Positions 14,378-23,271 of a stretch of 64,000 bases of DNA are shown in pieces; within the stretch, counting starts at the first letter, position 1; every line of letters begins with the position of its first letter. Source of the DNA: Ewingella sp. CoE-038-23 (lineage in GTDB: Bacteria; Pseudomonadota; Gammaproteobacteria; Enterobacterales; Enterobacteriaceae); assembly GCF_040419245.1 (NCBI RefSeq), contig NZ_JAZHOH010000001.1, positions 4,526,001-4,590,000 of the forward strand, in the 5' to 3' direction. The translations under genes and the position numbers were made by a program. The notes beneath the pieces were generated by a model. It did no database searches. It was given only the letters and a program-made list of their open reading frames with translations, and was not told where the DNA came from.

Positions 14378-14408
14378 GAAACCCCAGCCGAAAGGCCAGG
14401 GTTTTTTG
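14378..14408 (+). terminator. rRNA operon terminator
   Basis: Hairpin built on AAACCCCAGCC, a GAAA loop and GGCCAGGGTT, followed by six T. It begins 13 bases after 5S. Confidence 0.88.
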
Positions 14409-14437
14409 CTATGTGGGAAACGGCAAAGTGCAAAACA

Positions 14438-14475
14438 AAGAAGCCCCCCTGCTCTGGCGAGCCGGGGGGCTTCTT
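14438..14475 (-). terminator. mobBA terminator (bidirectional)
   Basis: A 12-base perfect stem AAGAAGCCCCCC / GGGGGGCTTCTT lies 18 bases past the mobB stop. It serves as the end of the convergent mobAB operon and probably as back-up stop for the rrn transcript. Confidence 0.85.
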
Positions 14476-14492
14476 GCGTTATGGCTTAGTGA

Positions 14493-15014
14493 TCACCGCG
14501 CGCGATTGTTAAGCCAGTGGATCACAAACTGGCCAACGTCCTCTATCTTATTGATATCTAAGGATGGGAGAGCGTTGTCGAGTGGTGTATCGCTGCATAC
14601 CGCGATAGCATTGTTGTCTATCAGCCCTTCAAATGCTTTAGTGGCGCCCTGCCGATACAAGACGATTTTATCTATCTCTTCATGCTTAAAGCCTTCAACC
14701 AAGATCAAATCTAATGAATTGCTGTCGAAACGGCTGGCAAGATAGTGAAGATCAAGGGAGTCAGCCTCTGGCGTTTCTGTCATTAATGCCCAGCGCTGGC
14801 TGCTGGCAACCATGGTCTGATGGGCACCCGCCTTCCTTAACTCAAAACTATCTTTGCTGGGTGTATCGACATCTACGTCATGGTGGGTATGTTTGATAAG
14901 TCCGACTCGCACTCCTTTAGCCTTTAAATAAGGGATGAGTTGCTTGAGAAGCGTTGTTTTACCCGTGCCGCTGTAAGCCACGACGCCAAGTAGTGGGATA
15001 GATAACTTATTCAT
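14493..15014 (-). CDS. mobB: Molybdopterin-guanine dinucleotide biosynthesis adaptor MobB
   Basis: 173 residues. Walker A AYSGTGKTTLLK near the N-terminus and the conserved GLIKHTHHDVDVD and LVEGFKHE motifs define MobB, a GTP-binding partner of MobA in making the guanine dinucleotide form of the molybdenum cofactor. The start ATG overlaps the mobA stop (ATGA, 15011-15014), so I prefer it to an ATG nine codons further up at 15041. In E. coli this gene pair follows rrnA. Confidence 0.94.
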   Translation of the reverse strand: MNKLSIPLLGVVAYSGTGKTTLLKQLIPYLKAKGVRVGLIKHTHHDVDVDTPSKDSFELRKAGAHQTMVASSQRWALMTETPEADSLDLHYLASRFDSNSLDLILVEGFKHEEIDKIVLYRQGATKAFEGLIDNNAIAVCSDTPLDNALPSLDINKIEDVGQFVIHWLNNRAR

Positions 15015-15595
15015 GGTAACTGGCCTAATGTCTTTTCCCACAGGGCGACATCTGCTGGAGTATTTAGATTAGCGAAAGCCTTAGGATCATCGAATATCAC
15101 GGGTAGCGCGTTGATCTGCTTGAAGAAAAACATGACCTTTCTTTCACCTTTTGCTAAATAGCTCTCCAGCTCAGGAATGATTCTTTTGTCCAGCAAGCAC
15201 AGTGTGGGGTGATCTCTTGAAACGTCTCGCGCATAGACAGCAGAGTGTTGGCAGCTATGCGCAGTAAATTGCTCGGCCAAGTCACGTGGGAACGATGGGA
15301 CATCGCACGGGACAAACAGCGCCCATTGAGTATTAACAGCTTTTAAACCTGCCAGCATCCCGGCAAGAGGGCCGGCATAATCTTGAGTGATATCAGGAAT
15401 CACGGTGAAGTGTTGACCATAAACCCGTGGATTTTGGTTCGAATTAATCACGATATCACCCACCATCGGGCGTAGCCTTTCGGCAATATGCTCAAAAAGC
15501 ATCTTACCTGCGGCTCGGATCGTGCCTTTATCCTGCCCCATCCGCGTCGAGCGCCCGCCAGCTAAAATGACCCCCGTTATCTCGTCCGTGCTCAT
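15011..15595 (-). CDS. mobA: Molybdenum cofactor guanylyltransferase MobA
   Basis: 194 residues from the ATG at 15595, equal to E. coli MobA, with a GAAGGG ribosome site upstream. An in-frame ATG 15 codons earlier (15640) would add a basic, unconserved tail. The nucleotidyltransferase signature ILAGGRSTRMGQDKG is at residues 10-24. It transfers GMP from GTP to Mo-molybdopterin. Translationally coupled to mobB by a 4-base overlap. Confidence 0.95.
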   Translation of the reverse strand: MSTDEITGVILAGGRSTRMGQDKGTIRAAGKMLFEHIAERLRPMVGDIVINSNQNPRVYGQHFTVIPDITQDYAGPLAGMLAGLKAVNTQWALFVPCDVPSFPRDLAEQFTAHSCQHSAVYARDVSRDHPTLCLLDKRIIPELESYLAKGERKVMFFFKQINALPVIFDDPKAFANLNTPADVALWEKTLGQLP

Positions 15596-15744
15596 TCTCT
15601 TCACCCTTCTTGACCCTCTTTCCTGCGATTGTAACGCCAAACATTGTGATGAATCAGGTTTTAATCGGCTGTTTTAACTCTCCCTTCCCCTGAGGAAATA
15701 AGCCTGATATTTTGTGTGACTACTGCCAATAAAAGGACATTATT

Positions 15745-16014
15745 ATGAAAGAGCATCGCCTAAATGAGCTTATTGAACTGCTTCATCCAGCATGGAAGAA
15801 CGATTCTGATATGAATTTGCTGCAATTTTTGCAGAAACTGGCCACCGAGTGTGGATATCAGGGGCCGCTCGCTGAGCTAAGCGATGATATGTTGATATAT
15901 CACCTCAAAATGCGCGGTAGCGAGAGCACGGCAGAAATTCCGGGCCTCAAGAAAGATTATGAGGATGATTTCAAAACCGCCATTTTACGTGCACGTGGAA
16001 TTATTAAGGATTGA
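15745..16014 (+). CDS. yihD: YihD family protein (DUF1040)
   Basis: 89-residue small, acidic soluble protein with no membrane segment. It matches E. coli YihD in length and position (mobA-yihD-srkA). The function is not established. It is transcribed divergently from mobAB, and a CpxR-like box begins directly after its stop codon. Confidence 0.9.
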   Translation: MKEHRLNELIELLHPAWKNDSDMNLLQFLQKLATECGYQGPLAELSDDMLIYHLKMRGSESTAEIPGLKKDYEDDFKTAILRARGIIKD

Positions 16015-16015
16015 T

Positions 16016-16030
16016 GTAAACTTATGTGAA
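16016..16030 (+). promoter_or_regulatory. CpxR box upstream of srkA-dsbA
   Basis: GTAAA-CTTAT-GTGAA fits the CpxR consensus GTAAA-N5-GTAAA at nine of ten fixed bases. It lies 77 bases before the srkA start. In E. coli the srkA(yihE)-dsbA operon is a known Cpx envelope-stress target, which supports the assignment. Confidence 0.72.
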
Positions 16031-16106
16031 CTTCATGCGACTCGCCAAAAATCGATGATACTATTTCGTATTGTCATTTTTCCGTACGGCCTATCTGAAT
16101 GAAGTT

Positions 16107-17093
16107 ATGAACAATTCCGCTTTCAATTTCCAGGCCTTGTCGCCAGATCTGATCCTCGATGCGTTAGAAAGCGTCGGATTAATGGCAGAATCTGGCCTCA
16201 CCGCATTAAACAGTTATGAAAACCGCGTCTACCAGTTTCTTGGTGAAGACAAAAAACGTTATGTGGTGAAGTTTTACCGGCCGGAACGCTGGAGTGAAGA
16301 ACAAATCCTTGAGGAGCACGCTTTCTCGCAGGATATGCTCGATGCGGAAGTTCCAGCAGTTGCTCCCCTAAGTATTCAGGGAACGACTCTCCATTCTTAC
16401 CAAGGCTTCCTCTTTACGGTGTTCCCAAGCGTTGGCGGGCGTCAGTATGAAATTGATAATCTCGACCAATTAGAATGGGTTGGGCGTTTTCTTGGGCGTA
16501 TACATCAGGTAGGCAGTGAAAGCCTGTTTGTGTCCAGGCCAACCATGGGGTTGGATGAATATCTGAATCAACCTCGCATTACTCTCGAAAACTCATCTTT
16601 AATTCCTGCACGCCAGCGCGCGGCATTCCTTGCAACGACCGACAGCCTGATCGCCACCATTGGTGAGTATTGGCATCAGGATTGGAGGCCACTGCGCCTG
16701 CACGGTGATTGCCATCCGGGAAATATCCTTTGGCGTGACGGTCCGATTTTTGTCGATTTGGATGATGCGAGAAACGGCCCGGCAGTGCAGGATTTGTGGA
16801 TGCTGTTGCATGGAGACCAAAGCGATCAGCGGCTACAGCTGGATATCTTGCTTGAAGCTTACAGCGAATTTGCTGACTTCGACGCCAGTCAGTTATCACT
16901 CATCGAACCTTTGCGAGCAATGAGGATGGTCTATTATCTCGCATGGGTTGCGCGTCGTTGGGAAGATCCTGCTTTTCCAAAGAGCTTCCCTTGGATGAAA
17001 GATGAAGACTTTTGGTTTAATCAGTCTGCCGTATTTAACGAGCAGATTAAGAAATTACAGGCGCCACCTTTACAGCTGATGCCAATGTACTGA
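16107..17093 (+). CDS. srkA: Stress response kinase A (YihE/RdoA)
   Basis: 328 residues from the ATG at 16107, exactly the E. coli length. A choline-kinase/APH-like Ser/Thr kinase reported in E. coli to counter MazF-linked programmed death and to respond to Cpx. The catalytic loop LHGDCHPGNILW (about residues 200-211) and the metal-binding FVDLDDA that follows are intact. It lies 47 bases upstream of dsbA, forming the conserved srkA-dsbA unit behind a CpxR box. Confidence 0.93.
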   Translation: MNNSAFNFQALSPDLILDALESVGLMAESGLTALNSYENRVYQFLGEDKKRYVVKFYRPERWSEEQILEEHAFSQDMLDAEVPAVAPLSIQGTTLHSYQGFLFTVFPSVGGRQYEIDNLDQLEWVGRFLGRIHQVGSESLFVSRPTMGLDEYLNQPRITLENSSLIPARQRAAFLATTDSLIATIGEYWHQDWRPLRLHGDCHPGNILWRDGPIFVDLDDARNGPAVQDLWMLLHGDQSDQRLQLDILLEAYSEFADFDASQLSLIEPLRAMRMVYYLAWVARRWEDPAFPKSFPWMKDEDFWFNQSAVFNEQIKKLQAPPLQLMPMY

Positions 17094-17140
17094 GTCGTGA
17101 ATAAACGCTAAATATTTAATTAAATGGAGATAGGTTTGAT

Positions 17141-17764
17141 ATGAAAAAGATATTCCTGGCACTGATTGGTATGGTTATGGCCTTCAGCGCATCAGCTGCA
17201 CAATTTTCTAATGGCACGCAGTACGTAACGCTTGATAAGCCAGCGGCCGGTGAGCCTCAGGTTCTTGAGTTCTTCTCATTCTATTGCCCGCACTGCTATC
17301 AGTTCGAACAAGTTTGGCATGTATCTGACAATATTCGTAAGAACCTGCCAGAGGGGGTTAAATACGCTAAATATCATGCTGAATTCCTTGGCCCATTAGG
17401 CAAACAGCTGACCCAAGCTTGGGCTGTGGCCATTGCGCTGGGTGTTGAAGATAAAGTTAGCCCGCTGATGTTTGAAGCGGTGCAAAAAAAGCAGACGGTT
17501 CAAAACGCTGATGATATTCGCAAAGTCTTTATTGAGGCGGGTGTTAAAGGCGAAGATTATGACGCGGCGCTGAACAGCTTCGTGGTGAAATCTCTGGTCG
17601 TACAGCAAGAGAAAGCAGCACAAGATTTGAATCTGCAGGGTGTGCCATCTGTATTCGTGAACGGTAAATACATGGTCAAAAATGATGGTCTGGATACCAC
17701 CACTATGGATATCTACACTAAGCAATTCTCTGATGTTGTTAACTTCTTAGCGAAGCAGAAGTAA
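17141..17764 (+). CDS. dsbA: Periplasmic thiol:disulfide oxidoreductase DsbA
   Basis: 207 residues. Signal peptide with cleavage after SASA (about residue 19), then a thioredoxin fold with the DsbA active site C49-P-H-C52 and a cis-proline loop (GVPSVFVNG). It introduces disulfide bonds into exported proteins and is re-oxidised by DsbB. A perfect terminator follows. Confidence 0.97.
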   Translation: MKKIFLALIGMVMAFSASAAQFSNGTQYVTLDKPAAGEPQVLEFFSFYCPHCYQFEQVWHVSDNIRKNLPEGVKYAKYHAEFLGPLGKQLTQAWAVAIALGVEDKVSPLMFEAVQKKQTVQNADDIRKVFIEAGVKGEDYDAALNSFVVKSLVVQQEKAAQDLNLQGVPSVFVNGKYMVKNDGLDTTTMDIYTKQFSDVVNFLAKQK

Positions 17765-17774
17765 TTTCTAAATC

Positions 17775-17806
17775 GAAATGCCAGCATTAAGCTGGCATTT
17801 CTTTTA
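17775..17806 (+). terminator. dsbA terminator
   Basis: An 11-base perfect stem GAAATGCCAGC / GCTGGCATTTC with a 5-base loop, then CTTTT, 11 bases after the dsbA stop. Confidence 0.88.
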
Positions 17807-18142
17807 TCCAGGCATTACCCATTAAATAGATGCCATAGAAATATAAAACCGCAGCATATTAATAACGGAGAATTATAATATCCACATTAACCGTTAAACT
17901 TCTATGACAACTGTTTTTAGATTTAAAACGGTTTAACTGCATGAAACCCGTAGCTAAAAATTAATACCCTCTTACTCGATTTCATAATAATTTCTCTGAT
18001 ATTAATTTTACTCACAAAGTTATCCACAGGGTGATCCCGCGAGATCCCTCGCAAGTTTGTTATCAATTTATCTCTCAAGGTTCGCCTTTATCCTCAGCTA
18101 TGGCATCCTTAGAGCATGTCAGATCACGAATAAAGAAGAGTT
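17807..18142. other. AT-rich dsbA-polA intergenic region
   Basis: 336 bases without a convincing gene. E. coli has yihF and yihG in this interval. The left two thirds are strongly AT-rich and end at a consensus DnaA box (18020-18028). I see no remnant of yihF or yihG. Confidence 0.7.
18020..18028 (+). promoter_or_regulatory. DnaA box upstream of polA
   Basis: TTATCCACA, the strict consensus DnaA box, 115 bases before the polA start. DnaA has been reported to stimulate polA expression in E. coli, so a regulatory role is plausible but not shown here. Confidence 0.65.
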
Positions 18143-20947
18143 ATGGCCCAGATAGCAGAAAACCCACTTATCCTGGTAGACGGTTCGTCTTACCTTTACC
18201 GCGCCTACCACGCGTTCCCTCCGCTGACCAACTCGGCCGGGGAGCCAACCGGTGCGATGTACGGCGTGTTGAACATGCTGCGCAGTCTGCTGCTGCAATA
18301 CACTCCGAGCCACGTTGCCGTCGTTTTTGATGCGAAAGGCAAAACCTTCCGTGACGAACTTTTCGATCAATATAAATCGCACCGTCCTCCAATGCCGGAC
18401 GACCTGCGGGCTCAAATCGAGCCACTGCACCAGATGGTGAAAGCCATGGGCCTGCCGCTGCTGGTTGTCTCTGGGGTTGAAGCCGATGACGTCATCGGCA
18501 CTTTGGCATTGGAAGCTGAAAAGGCTGGCCATGCCGTGCTGATCAGTACCGGCGATAAAGACATGGCGCAGCTGGTGACGCCGGGCGTGACCCTGATCAA
18601 CACCATGAATAACGCGATTCTTGGCCCAGACGAAGTGGTTGAGAAGTATGGCGTTCCACCTGAGCTGATCATCGATTTCCTCGCACTGATGGGCGACTCT
18701 TCCGACAACATCCCCGGCGTTCCGGGCGTTGGCGAGAAGACCGCGCAGGCATTGCTACAGGGGATTGGCGGCCTGGATGCGCTGTATGCCGATCTCGATA
18801 AAATCGCAACGCTGAGCTTCCGTGGTGCTAAAACCATGGGTGCGAAATTGGGTGAGAATAAAGAGGTGGCTTACCTCTCTTACCAGCTGGCTACCATCAA
18901 AACTGACGTTGAGCTGGACATCACCTGTGGCGAGCTGACTGTCGCCGAGCCTGACGCCGCCGAGCTACAAGGCCTGTTCGCCCGCTATGAGTTCAAACGC
19001 TGGCTGGCCGATGTGGAAGCCGGCACTTGGCTGTCTGGCAAGAAAGGCGCGGCTAAACCCGCGGCCAGCAAGAAAAAGGGCGGTGAAGAGATTGAGATTG
19101 CCGTCGGCGAGCCGGTGGAGCGCGCCCAGCTGTCTCAAGAGGGCTATGTCACCATTCTGGATCAAGAGACGTTGGATGAGTGGATTGGCTATCTCAAAGC
19201 TTCCGACGTTTTTGCTTTTGATACCGAAACCGATGGTCTGGATACCCTGACAGCCAACCTGATTGGCCTGTCATTTGCCGTCGCGCCGGGCAAGGCCGCT
19301 TACCTGCCGGTGGCCCATGACTACCTTGATTCGCCAGCCCAGCTCGACCGCAGTGAAGTGCTGGCACAGCTCAAGCCGCTGCTTGAGGATGAAAAGCAGC
19401 TGAAAGTGGGGCAGAACCTGAAGTTCGATCGCGGTATTCTGTTGCGCTATGACATCGAGCTGAAAGGCATCGCTTTCGACACCATGCTCGAGTCTTACGT
19501 GCTGGACAGCGTGTCCGGCCGCCATGACATGGACAGCCTGGCCGATCGCTACTTAGGCCATAAGACAGTCAGCTTCGAAGAAATTGCCGGTAAAGGTAAG
19601 AACCAGCTGACCTTCAACCAGATTGCACTCGAGCAGGCTTCCCCTTACGCCGCGGAAGATGCTGATGTCACGTTGCAACTGCATCAGGCCCTGTGGCCAA
19701 AGATTCAGGAAAGCGCCACGCTCACCACGGTATTCAATGAGATTGAAATGCCACTGGTGCCGGTGTTGTCGCACATTGAGCGCACGGGCGTGTTGATTGA
19801 CCAAAATATTCTGGCGGCTCACTCCAAAGAGCTGACAATTCGCCTGGCCGAGCTGGAAACCAAAGCGCACGAACTGGCGGAGGAGCCATTTAACCTCTCT
19901 TCCACCAAGCAGTTACAGGCCATTCTGTATGAAAAACAGAAACTGCCTATTCTGAAAAAAACGCCGGGCGGCGCGCCTTCGACTAATGAAGAAGTGCTGG
20001 CGGAACTGGCGCTGGACTACCCACTGCCGAAAGTCATTCTCGAGTATCGCGGCTTAGCCAAGCTCAAATCGACCTATACCGACAAGCTGCCGCTGATGAT
20101 TAACCCGCAGTCCGGCCGCGTACACACCTCTTACCATCAGGCGGTGACGGCAACCGGGCGCTTGTCTTCGAGCGATCCAAATCTGCAAAACATACCGGTG
20201 CGCAATGAGGAAGGGCGGCGTATTCGTCAGGCGTTTATCGCGCCGAAAGACCACTGCATCGTGGCAGCGGACTACTCGCAAATCGAGCTGCGCATCATGG
20301 CTCATCTTTCCAAGGATGAAGGTCTGCTGAAAGCGTTCGCCGAAGGCAAAGATATCCATAAAGCCACGGCGGCAGAAGTGTTTGGCACGCCGCTGGACAG
20401 CGTCACTGGCGAGCAGCGCCGCAGCGCGAAGGCGATTAACTTTGGTCTGATTTACGGCATGAGCGCGTTTGGTCTGTCTCGTCAGCTGAATATTCCGCGT
20501 AAAGAGTCCCAGCGTTATATGGATTTGTACTTCGAACGCTATCCGGGCGTGCTGGAGTACATGGAACGCACACGCACTCAGGCTTCTGAAAAGGGCTACG
20601 TTGAAACCCTCGATGGTCGTCGCCTGTATCTGCCAGATATCAAATCCAGCAATGCGATGCGTCGCAAAGGCGCCGAGCGTGCAGCAATCAATGCCCCAAT
20701 GCAGGGTACCGCGGCTGACATCATCAAACGCGCGATGATCAAAGTCGCCGATTGGTTACTGCAGCCCGATGCCCCACGAGCGCGCATTATCATGCAGGTG
20801 CACGATGAATTGGTATTTGAAGTCCACAACGACGATGTTGAGGCCGTGAGCGAGAAAGTCCGCAGCCTGATGGAAGGAAGTATGGAGCTGGCCGTGCCGC
20901 TGAAGGTTGAAGTGGGCGTCGGTAAGAATTGGGACGAAGCACACTAA
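18143..20947 (+). CDS. polA: DNA polymerase I
   Basis: 934 residues (E. coli 928). In order: 5'-3' exonuclease with a helix-hairpin-helix (about 1-290), proofreading 3'-5' exonuclease with intact FDTETDGLD (about residues 355-363), and the polymerase domain with motif [10 protein letters not shown], motif [11 protein letters not shown] and motif C VHDEL. All catalytic acids are visible, so proofreading looks active. A short Ala/Lys-rich linker (around residues 300-315) is the only part that looks species-specific. Acts in Okazaki fragment maturation and repair. Confidence 0.98.
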   Translation: MAQIAENPLILVDGSSYLYRAYHAFPPLTNSAGEPTGAMYGVLNMLRSLLLQYTPSHVAVVFDAKGKTFRDELFDQYKSHRPPMPDDLRAQIEPLHQMVKAMGLPLLVVSGVEADDVIGTLALEAEKAGHAVLISTGDKDMAQLVTPGVTLINTMNNAILGPDEVVEKYGVPPELIIDFLALMGDSSDNIPGVPGVGEKTAQALLQGIGGLDALYADLDKIATLSFRGAKTMGAKLGENKEVAYLSYQLATIKTDVELDITCGELTVAEPDAAELQGLFARYEFKRWLADVEAGTWLSGKKGAAKPAASKKKGGEEIEIAVGEPVERAQLSQEGYVTILDQETLDEWIGYLKASDVFAFDTETDGLDTLTANLIGLSFAVAPGKAAYLPVAHDYLDSPAQLDRSEVLAQLKPLLEDEKQLKVGQNLKFDRGILLRYDIELKGIAFDTMLESYVLDSVSGRHDMDSLADRYLGHKTVSFEEIAGKGKNQLTFNQIALEQASPYAAEDADVTLQLHQALWPKIQESATLTTVFNEIEMPLVPVLSHIERTGVLIDQNILAAHSKELTIRLAELETKAHELAEEPFNLSSTKQLQAILYEKQKLPILKKTPGGAPSTNEEVLAELALDYPLPKVILEYRGLAKLKSTYTDKLPLMINPQSGRVHTSYHQAVTATGRLSSSDPNLQNIPVRNEEGRRIRQAFIAPKDHCIVAADYSQIELRIMAHLSKDEGLLKAFAEGKDIHKATAAEVFGTPLDSVTGEQRRSAKAINFGLIYGMSAFGLSRQLNIPRKESQRYMDLYFERYPGVLEYMERTRTQASEKGYVETLDGRRLYLPDIKSSNAMRRKGAERAAINAPMQGTAADIIKRAMIKVADWLLQPDAPRARIIMQVHDELVFEVHNDDVEAVSEKVRSLMEGSMELAVPLKVEVGVGKNWDEAH

Positions 20948-21080
20948 TAGTGCAACTTTTGATCTCATTCTGTAATTAAGCTACATAATAGTGCGGTCAT
21001 TTCATGAGGGTGATCGCATAAAATACAATTTTTGTGTAAGTAAACTACAAAAAAGTCTTTTTCCTTTTTTAGAAATAGGG

Positions 21081-21086
21081 TAAAGT
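21081..21086 (+). promoter_or_regulatory. spf -10 element (predicted)
   Basis: TAAAGT, eight bases before the Spot 42 start. The same hexamer occurs in the predicted csrC promoter. The -35 region (TTTTTC) is poor. In E. coli this promoter is repressed by CRP-cAMP; I could not identify a clear CRP site. Confidence 0.5.
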
Positions 21087-21093
21087 CTCGCTC

Positions 21094-21204
21094 GTAGGGT
21101 ACAGAGGTAAGATGTTCTATCTTTCAGACCTTTTACTTCACGTAATCGGATTTGGCTGAATATTTTAGCCGCCCCAGGCATTTATGTCTGGGGCGTTTTT
21201 TATT
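21094..21204 (+). ncRNA. spf: Spot 42 small RNA
   Basis: About 111 bases, essentially identical to E. coli Spot 42 from GTAGGGTACAGAGGTAAG through the three unstructured target-pairing regions to the terminator. The terminator stem GCCCCAG / CTGGGGC (about 21171-21194) keeps its arms while the loop differs from E. coli, a compensated pattern expected for a real RNA. Spot 42 is an Hfq-dependent regulator that adds to catabolite repression of sugar and TCA genes. It lies in the conserved polA-spf-engB position. Confidence 0.96.
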
Positions 21205-21302
21205 GTGCTTTTGCGACCTTTTCGCGGCTTTTCGCCACAAAAAAGGGTGACCCGCAGGCCACCCTTTCTCTTCGCTATCTCTAGCAAATCTCTAACACAG
21301 CA

Positions 21303-21947
21303 TTACTCGCCAGACAGGCCATCTTCCAGCACTTCAGGCGGCAGCTCGCTGAACCAAGTGTCCAACTTTTGACTCAGTTTATCGACGCCCTGCTTTTTCA
21401 GCGAAGAGAAAGCTTCGACCTGAATATCGCCCATATACTCTTTAACGGCTTCGCGAACCATTTTGACCTGAGCCTGACGCGCGCCGGACGCCAGTTTATC
21501 GGCCTTGGTCAGCAGCAGCATAACTGGCGTGCCCACCGCGACAGCCCATTCAATCATTTGGCGGTCGAGGTCTTTCAGCGGGTGGCGAATGTCCATCAGC
21601 ACGATCAGACCCTTCAGGGAGTTACGCATCTGCAGGTATTCACCCAAAGAGCGCTGCCACTTGATCTTCATCTCTTCCGGAACCTGCGCGTAGCCATAGC
21701 CCGGTAAGTCGACCAGACGAATGCCCGGCTCCACTTCAAACAGGTTAATCAGCTGAGTACGGCCCGGCGTTTTACTGATACGCGCCAGCGCTTTTTGCTG
21801 GGTCAGGGTATTTAGCGCACTGGATTTGCCGGCGTTTGAACGACCAGCAAATGCGACTTCAATGCCTTCATCACTTGGCAGATGCCGGATGTCCGGGGCG
21901 CTCATGACGAAATGGGTCATATGATAGTTGTAAGTTTGGCTGGTCAA
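21303..21947 (-). CDS. engB: Ribosome biogenesis GTP-binding protein EngB (YihA/YsxC)
   Basis: 214 residues of the TRAFAC GTPase family. G1 [10 protein letters not shown]3 DLPGYG and G4 TKADK motifs are all in place. It is needed for large-subunit assembly. Convergent with spf across about 98 bases; the sequence GGGTGACCCGCAGGCCACCC around 21245 could form the shared stop hairpin. Confidence 0.96.
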   Translation of the reverse strand: MTSQTYNYHMTHFVMSAPDIRHLPSDEGIEVAFAGRSNAGKSSALNTLTQQKALARISKTPGRTQLINLFEVEPGIRLVDLPGYGYAQVPEEMKIKWQRSLGEYLQMRNSLKGLIVLMDIRHPLKDLDRQMIEWAVAVGTPVMLLLTKADKLASGARQAQVKMVREAVKEYMGDIQVEAFSSLKKQGVDKLSQKLDTWFSELPPEVLEDGLSGE

Positions 21948-22238
21948 AACGTGCTTCTCCGAAATGCTTAGGTATCTGGCTGGCGATTATAGCTGCAACA
22001 GGGGCGGGATGCGTTTCTGTTTTTGTGATCCGAATGATGATGAGAAGGGGTCATAGAAATGAAGGTGTAGAAAATATTCCTTCACGATGTAAGACATTTG
22101 CCATTCAAAATGCGGGCTATCACGCTTTATTTCGCGCCGTGATTTATAAAAATATTTAAATTCAGTGAGATATCAGAACACCCAGGAAATCACACTCTCT
22201 TCATATGCTGCGTATCTTGAGCCTTAAGCTGATTGGGG
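21948..22238. other. engB-csrC intergenic region
   Basis: About 290 bases with no gene. The right half is AT-rich and presumably holds regulatory sites for csrC. A TGTAAGA heptamer at 22088-22094 resembles one half of a UvrY (BarA/UvrY) site, but the partner half is not clear. Confidence 0.5.
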
Positions 22239-22244
22239 TAAAGT
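22217..22244 (+). promoter_or_regulatory. csrC promoter (predicted)
   Basis: TTGAGC (22217-22222), 16-base spacer and TAAAGT (22239-22244). This would start the RNA near 22251, just before the first GGA motif. Confidence 0.5.
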
Positions 22245-22250
22245 AATTCT

Positions 22251-22462
22251 TACGCGATGAAGGAAAGAATGGAAGCAAGGATGAATCAGCCTTCATGGAT
22301 CATAGGAACTGCATCGCAATCATGGATGAACAAAGCTGGACGCTTTGAAAGGTAAGGGAAAAATTGGGACGTTGAGACCAAACATGGAACGTAATGTAAG
22401 GATAACCTTCTTCGGAAGGAGATAAAAAGGCAGCAAGGCTTACTTGCTGCCTTTTTTCTTTG
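22251..22462 (+). ncRNA. csrC: CsrC-type regulatory RNA that sequesters CsrA
   Basis: About 210 bases holding 13 GGA triplets between 22262 and 22420, several as AGGA or in hairpin loops. That density is the mark of CsrA-binding RNAs. The 3' end is a strong terminator (AAGGCAGCAAG / CTTGCTGCCTT, then TTTTTT), and the following bases up to GCTAGATTCCGCCGCA match the E. coli csrC-yihI junction from memory. The position between engB and yihI is also that of E. coli csrC. The body has diverged strongly; the 5' end is approximate. Confidence 0.88.
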
Positions 22463-22525
22463 TTCGCTTTCTGCTAGATTCCGCCGCAAATCTATACTAA
22501 TTGAACACACCTAAGAGCAGATGCC

Positions 22526-23083
22526 ATGAAACAGCCAGCGAAAGCGCCGAGCGCCAATACCGCGACAGCAAAACCTAAGAAGAAAAAAAATCGCGTTGAA
22601 CTCGATATCGAAGCGCGCCAACGCAAGCGTGATAACAAACGCCGTGGCCGTAAAGCGGGTTCACGGGCTAACCCAGATGCAGCAAAAGACCAGAATGCAG
22701 CAGGCGGCAAGAAGGCTGACCCGCGCATTGGCAGCAAGAAAGCCGTGCCGCTGGTGGTTGAAACTGTTTTCAATAACGCGACTAAAGCCAAGAAAACCGC
22801 AAAACCCCAGGCCGAAGCCAAACCTCAGCTGCCGCCAGAAGAAGAGCTGACGCTGCTGGAGAACGATCCGCGCCTCGATAGCCTGCTGGATAAGCTGGAC
22901 GACGGCGAAACCCTGAGCGCAGAAGATCAGTCTTATGTTGATCAGACTCTTGACCGTATCGACGTGTTGATGGAGTTGCTGGGTATTGAACTTGGCGATG
23001 AAGACGACGAAGTTGACGAAGAAGAGAAAAAAGAAGACATGATGCAGCTGCTTAAGCGCGGGAATCCGAAAGAAGATTTCTAA
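22526..23083 (+). CDS. yihI: Der GTPase-activating protein YihI
   Basis: 185 residues. The N-terminal half is very basic and low-complexity (Lys/Ala/Arg rich, about 1-90). The C-terminal half is acidic and ends in a run of Asp/Glu (about 155-175). E. coli YihI stimulates the ribosome-assembly GTPase Der (EngA). Conserved context between csrC and hemN. Confidence 0.93.
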   Translation: MKQPAKAPSANTATAKPKKKKNRVELDIEARQRKRDNKRRGRKAGSRANPDAAKDQNAAGGKKADPRIGSKKAVPLVVETVFNNATKAKKTAKPQAEAKPQLPPEEELTLLENDPRLDSLLDKLDDGETLSAEDQSYVDQTLDRIDVLMELLGIELGDEDDEVDEEEKKEDMMQLLKRGNPKEDF

Positions 23084-23271
23084 AAATTGCGCTGGGTCAT
23101 CCCAACGGCAATAGCCTTACTCTTTGCATGTTATATGCTTTGGTTATTCGTTAAACTACGCCGGTTATCGAAAACCAAAGCACGTTTGCGTCATGCGAGC
23201 ACGATGCGGCAGGCTAAACACCTGCCCGTTATGCGTTCGCGCAGGAGCAGACGTCGCAAGGAGTGAGCATC

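Noticed and set aside
18031..18330. 99-codon frame overlapping the start of polA
   Set aside because: It has no ribosome site and most of it lies in a wrong frame of polA.
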